From positions 468,070,740 to 468,134,739 of the forward strand of contig CM042686.1 of NCBI GenBank assembly GCA_023614405.1: a stretch of DNA of 64,000 nucleotides. The letters run 5' to 3'. Within the stretch, counting starts at the first letter, position 1. Each line of letters begins with the position of its first letter. A program made the translations under genes and the position numbers. The notes below the pieces were generated by a model. The model saw only the letters and a program-made list of their open reading frames with translations, searched no databases and was not told where the DNA came from. The stretch comes from Avena insularis (taxonomy: Eukaryota; Streptophyta; Magnoliopsida; Poales; Poaceae). Positions 58,845 through 64,000 of this stretch are shown here, piece by piece.

Positions 58845-61800
58845 TGTAAGGTCCCCAACCTTTAATAAGATTGAGTCCCCTGTGTTTACAATGCTAGTCC
58901 CTGGATCAATAGCTAGCATCCACAGTTCAGATGTAATATCAAGAAACAAAGGTCATAATACAACTTTATAACCAGGAATAACATAATTTTTTTTTATTAC
59001 ATCAAACATAGCTCATATGGCTATTACATTACATTGCAGCGGAATAACTATAGTCGTGGGTCCTTCATCTTCAAAGTGCCACGAAAGTATGTTGGTTGTA
59101 GACTTTGTAATCCTAATCAATCAATCTTCACTAAATCAATCAAACCTGCAACATTACAAGTTACAGCCACAAGGGTCAATACATTGGAATTGTATTGGCA
59201 AGTGATACTTTGGTGGTATAGTGGAGTCTAATATCTATATGCATTTGGCTAAGTGGAGTTGAGGCTTGCATTGCTCAAAATAGATTTTTCCCTATCATTT
59301 TGAAAATACTAAGTTTTTGTTTTGGCAAAAACAGCACAAGGCATCTACCAATCAAAGACTAAAGATCCACTCAGGGCATCTACCAATCAAAGACTGAAGT
59401 GCTTGGCAAAAACAATTTTCCCAATCTAAGATTTTGAGATCCTTGTACCAAGCCATCTCTCCATCAAAGATTGAAGAATTTCACACAACCCTTGTTCACC
59501 CACAAATTTTATTTTAGAAATTGGAGTGATGAGATTCTTGATTGCTTCCATATCTTGATGCTCAAAATGTCCTTTACCAGGGACATGGCTAAGTACTTAG
59601 ATTTTACACTCTGCAGAGGTGGTGCACTTTCCCCACAAGACTTGGTTTCCCAAGACAAGATCTTTCAGAAGCTTTCCCTTAGATCATCATGGACGCGTTC
59701 CAACCTATCAAACACTACCACCAACTGTCCATATGGCTAAGTTCTTGCAACCTATATGATCATGGCAGAGCCCATATTGCCAAGTGGTTGCACTTGAAGC
59801 TTCTCAACATTTGACATCTCAAATCTCTTTGTTTCCTGGGTGGCCATCCACAAGTGAGATACACTAAGGTAAACCATAAACATGGGCCTTGTGAACCACT
59901 CAACCAAAAACCACCAAGCAAGTCCCATTCCACCCAGGAGATTCATTAACTTAGTTGTTTTGTTAAATAAAACACAAGTCCTTAGACTTAGAATATTTTT
60001 CCATAGTGTGAATATATATACCACCCAAGTTTTCTATTAGCTAGGCTAAGCTTGGTAGTAATAGGATTCTTAACTGAGGAAAATCCTACTAAGGATTTAT
60101 TCTACTAGTTTTCCTATATCAAGGTCTATACTTAGCAAAATAAAAACCATGCAAGTTTTACTTGGCAAAACACTAATGCATATTGAAAATAATGGGATAG
60201 ATAGTATGAAGTATCACTTGCCTTTTTGGTAGAGGTTATAGGTTTACTTCCTTGTCCTTGCAACAATCACACTCTTCAAGTCACTACAAACAATCAAGCA
60301 AGGCACAAACTCAATCTACCAATCAAGCAAACACAAAATCAACTAACACTCCAAACCAATATTCTCTCAAACAAAATTACACACACAAGACAATTCACTA
60401 GGCTTCTAACTTTGTAAGTTCCAATTTGGTCATTTACCAAAATGGCAAAGTCATTTGCAAAGAGGGTCTCCATTAGATTCCTAAACTTTGTAAGATCCAA
60501 AATGGTCATTTACCAAAGTGGCAAAGTTAAAGTAATGCATGCAAGCATGCCAAGCCTTGTTTTGTTTGAGAAAAAGGGGTTCCTAATGGGTCATAGACAT
60601 TTGGGCACACCTATTGGTCATTTTGTGAAGTGGCTAAGTCATTTGCAAAAGGTTTCACTATAAAACCATTTGCAAAACAAAGTGTCATTCTATGTGGTGT
60701 AGAAACATTTTTACTAAGGCTTTAGCCTATAGGGTTCACCAAATGAGTTGCTATTGCAAAACTTGGTGTTTGGGTCAGTAGGTTTGGTCCAAAACATTTT
60801 CTCAAAGTTTTCTTTATGAAAGCATTTTCATAAATAAAACAATGGTTTTTAATTAGCTAGAAATGGACTAAACTAATTAATCCGTTCTATTCCTTTCCAA
60901 AATCATTTTCCAAACTATGGGTTGGTTCCTAGGGTCATCAAGGTCACAACAAACCAAATTGCAAAGGTTTTAACCTTAAAATCATTTTTAAATGATTTTT
61001 CTAATGTTAGCAAGCACACAAAAGAATCTGCAAAGTTAAACAAGCTAACAGATACTATTTGCTAAAATAAGGGCAGGGTTGGCTAGGGCTTGTCTTGCTG
61101 ATTCCAACGACATCAAATTTGTAATTTTTGGACGTGTGGATCAAAAGATACAAGGGTTTGAAGTTTGCAAAAGTTTCTGTTTTCAAATCTGTTTTTAAAC
61201 CTAATAGGCGACATGCGGCGTGTTTTAATTCGCCCGTACCGGTTCGGCCGGATCGGCAACGTGGAACGTTAGATCTAAAGTGGATCGTGCGGTCCAGAGG
61301 TCATACCTCTTCGCGACTAAGTGAACTAATCGTGAGCGCTAGATATAGATCGAACGGCTGCTAACAATTAGACCATCAACTGGCGGCGCTGCGGTGGCTA
61401 ACGGCGGCGGAGCGGTCGGTCGATGACGGTGCCGGCGATACAGGAAGCGAGAGAGAAAAAGGGCATGCTCACCGGGCTCAGGGGGTCACGGCGAAGCTCA
61501 GGGTACTGCTGGCTTGACAAGGGGCGCTCGGGGTCTACGGCAATTCCTCACCGGAGTTCGTGGCGGCGTCGTGAGCGTCGGGTGGTCATCATGGACGTCG
61601 CTGTGGTTCACTCCAAGGCAAGGTGAAGACATGGTTAGATGCGCGGGTCCAAGTCAAGGTCGTGTGCGTGAATGAGGAGTGAAGGGGCGGTCTGGTCTTA
61701 CCGGTGGGGCTCGTCGGAGAGGAAGCAGATGGCGGCGGCGAGTCGAGCTTGTCGAAGACGGTGTTCTGGGTCACGCGCGGGCTAACCAGGAGTATTGGGA

Positions 61801-63578
61801 GATGCGTGGAGTCGAGAGGAGTCCACTCGCGTGAAGTAGAGGCAGAGGGGTGGTCGGAGTTGGCCGGAATCGCTGCGACGGCTCGTCGGACAGAGGCGGC
61901 TCGGGGAGAAATTGGAGCGGCCTGGGGGCGAGCTTGGGGGAGGAGTCTGAGAGGAAACGAAGGAGAGAGCGAGGCGATTAAATAGGCGTCGTCAGGGGGC
62001 TAATTCATCGCGTGTTTAAGGCGAATTACGCCGGAGTTATTCTGCCTGCAACGGCCAGCGAAGGGTGGGCTCGGTCGATGTGGTGAGGAGGAAGAACAGT
62101 GAAGTGGGGGCCGTCTTTGTCGTTAGAGGAAGAAAGGGAGTTGGGTCCACCGGTCAGCTGCTGTGTGGGTTTTTTTCGCGGTGCAGAAAAACGGTTCGGG
62201 GAAGGGATAAGAGGAGGTGGGGTCTGTTGTCAGCGAGTGAGGGAGAGGGGAAGTGGGTACATGCATGTGGTGAGTGGGTCAGTTACGGGTGAGAAAAGGT
62301 TTCTTCGGGAAGAGGGAGTAGCTGGGCTGGTGCAGGCTAGTGGGCTGGGCCTGTTGCACTATTTTTTCTGCCTAAATCTTTTCCTTTTCTAATTCTTTTC
62401 TGTTTTGAATTTTAAAACAAAATTCAAAAAATCAAACCACACTCAAATCAATTCAAACAAACACTCAACTTGGTATTTTGAATTTGGTTACATTTATCAA
62501 CATAATCCAAATCTCAAAATGAAATAATATTTTTATTTATTTTAGGATCCATTAAATAATTAAATAAAATGGATCTTTGATTTATTAATAGTGTTTGATT
62601 TATTTAAATAAAATTTCCATTTGAAATCCAATTATTTCCAAAACCAAACCAGAAGGTTTTATTTGAAAAATAAAAGAATACTTGGAAACTTATTTAAATA
62701 AATAAATAAGTTTTGTTTTAATTAAAATGGGAAAGCCTTTACTTAAATAAAATTGGATATTTAAATCCTCATTATTTTATTTAAATAATCCTTTACTCAT
62801 TTTAATCAAAGCAAAACCTTTTAATAAAAGATTTCAAAGTAGTAATAAAATACTTGGTGTTCATTTAAAATGGGAAAAGCCTTTACTTAAATAAAATTGG
62901 ATATTTAAATCCTTATTATTTTATTTAAATAAACTTTTACTCATTTTATCAAAACAAAATATTTTATTACAAAAGTTTGGCCAAAATTAATTTGGCTCAC
63001 CTTTTCATTTGAAAACAAAGTCTTTTATTAAAAGATCCAAATAGTATTTCCAAAACAATTTATTTTTCCTTTATTAAATGTTTATCTTTTTAATCCCTTT
63101 AGGATTATAATTGTTCACCAATTGGTATGGCTTTTGATAAGAGCTTTATTGGCTTTGGAAATTCAATTTCCTTTATCTCATTATGTTCACAAGATTTTGT
63201 CTATGGTTCCAAACTAAGTGAAACCAATCTCTAAGGTCTTTCTTGATCCTTTGTGATTATTTGTTGATCAAATTTGGTATGGATCAAATCCATAGATTTG
63301 GAGATAACTTGGGAAAATGATTTCCTTCCATTTGGGTTTAGGGTTCTGGATTTATTTTCCAAGTGTTCAAATTTCCAGATACATTCATTGAGGAATGCAT
63401 TTCCCTTGATTTGGATTTCTGTTGAATTCAAACTTTAGAATCCCATCTTTAACAAACTTTGGCTAAAGTTTTCCTTTTAGAAACAAAAGTTTCTTTTCAC
63501 CCTAATTTTCAACAAAAAATTTATTTTGTTTAATTTATTTTTCACATTACAAGATTTGGAAAATCTTGGGATGTGACA
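58845..63578 (-). repeat. 5' LTR of the LARD-like element
   Basis: 4734 bp, collinear with 52339-57089. The few differences are clustered near 59082-59092 and in 62080-62420, where small indels occur. It carries the same putative TATTTAA promoter box at 61978-61984. Confidence 0.92.
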
Positions 63579-64000
63579 AAGCTCCACTTTTATTTCACAC
63601 CGTCGGGATCCGTAAGAAAAAGAACATGATATCAACGGGGTACAAAGTACAAGTGTAATGTTGAAACCGTTCCCCATGATATATGGTTCTGCTAATTTCA
63701 ACTTATAAAGCGCAAGCATATACGCAACAAAGAAGGACTCGATGGTTCAAATTTATTAGATGCAAAAAAGTAAAGTGTGCCATCAAGTTCGTGAGAGCTT
63801 TAATCACTAGTTTTCTCATAACAAGTTTAATTTGGAAGGTAAACAAAAGCATGAATATAATTGGAATAGCATAAGCTAGTAGGTAGGTATGGTGGACTCT
63901 TTGGAATAACTTGGTTTAGGGAGTTGGATGCATGAGTGGAAGTCACACTTGGTTGTGGAGGCTAGCAAAAGACTGGGAGCGACAAACTAAGAGAGCAATA
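63579..64000 (-). other. Family G internal sequence to the window end
   Basis: Reverse match to about 15090-15505 of the complete G copy (for example TTGCTCTCTTAGTTTGTCGC in reverse at the very end). The minus-strand element continues beyond the window. Confidence 0.8.

Larger units (their letters stand above)
52339..63578 (-). mobile_element. LARD-like LTR retrotransposon with 4.7-kb LTRs, minus strand
   Basis: LTRs of 4751 and 4734 bp enclose a 1.76-kb internal region. The target duplication AAGCT is exact (52334-52338 and 63579-63583). The primer site and purine tract are both on the minus strand. The internal region holds one open gag-like ORF and no polymerase, so the element needs proteins in trans. 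Long LTRs with a small interior are the pattern of large retrotransposon derivatives of Triticeae (Sukkula-like). The LTRs are nearly identical through most of their length, indicating a young insertion. It interrupts family G. Confidence 0.9.
43266..64000 (-). mobile_element. Second family G element, minus strand, 3' LTR truncated, interrupted twice
   Basis: Sequence collinear with 11347-18191 in reverse: the LTR at 43266-44484, the purine tract, and internal segments at 44485-44820, 51716-52338 and 63579-64000. The missing parts are explained by a LINE (44821-51715) and a long-LTR element (52339-63578). The element continues past the window end. The 3' edge of its LTR (about 60 bp) is missing at the junction with the Tat-Gypsy flank. 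Confidence 0.85.

Overview
The window is nuclear DNA of a large, repeat-dense grass genome, most probably a Triticeae (wheat, barley or Aegilops group). The inference rests on nested LTR retrotransposons of cereal type (a BARE-1/Angela-like Copia with a tRNA-iMet primer site, a 1.6-kb-LTR Gypsy-like family primed by tRNA-Asp, a Tat-type Gypsy with two RNase H domains, an element with 4.7-kb LTRs), a cereal LINE, a CACTA transposase remnant and plant-type introns. No intact conventional host gene was found. No tRNA, rRNA, CRISPR or bacterial feature was seen.

Layout. 1-5306: an En/Spm (CACTA) ORF remnant, low-copy-looking sequence, and a minus-strand two-exon GRF-zinc-finger/coiled-coil gene that is broken. 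5307-31590: a minisatellite domain in four blocks (about 8.1 kb in total). Its 48-bp and 39-bp monomers alternate as an 87-bp dimer, often organised as a 174-bp tetramer. A complete Copia element (7050-22209, TSD CACAC) sits inside it and is itself split by a complete Gypsy-like element, here called family G (11347-18191). A 5' piece of a G LTR (22740-24020) and a solo Copia LTR (26623-28330) separate the remaining blocks. The solo LTR has the same TSD and the same flanking repeats as the complete Copia element, so LTR plus satellite appear to have been duplicated together.

31591-36910: promoter-like sequence and a two-exon gene whose second exon encodes an XS-type zinc-finger domain (the SGS3/FDM family of RNA-silencing proteins). 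Its first exon is frameshifted and one zinc-ligand Cys is a Tyr. 36911-42732: a decayed Tat-type Gypsy gag-pol. 43266-64000: a second, minus-strand copy of family G, interrupted by a LINE (44821-51715) and by a young minus-strand element with 4.7-kb LTRs (52339-63578, TSD AAGCT) that keeps an open gag-like ORF. The last 420 bases return to family G.

How it fits together. Most of the window is a layered record of insertions: G into Copia into satellite, and LINE and long-LTR element into G. The two least explained objects are the minisatellite, which stays open in several reading frames on both strands and carries an RY-type CATGCA in most monomers, and the XS-finger pseudogene beside it. Coordinates of element ends come from direct reading of TG..CA ends, target duplications and primer sites. 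Family names are by resemblance only and were not searched.
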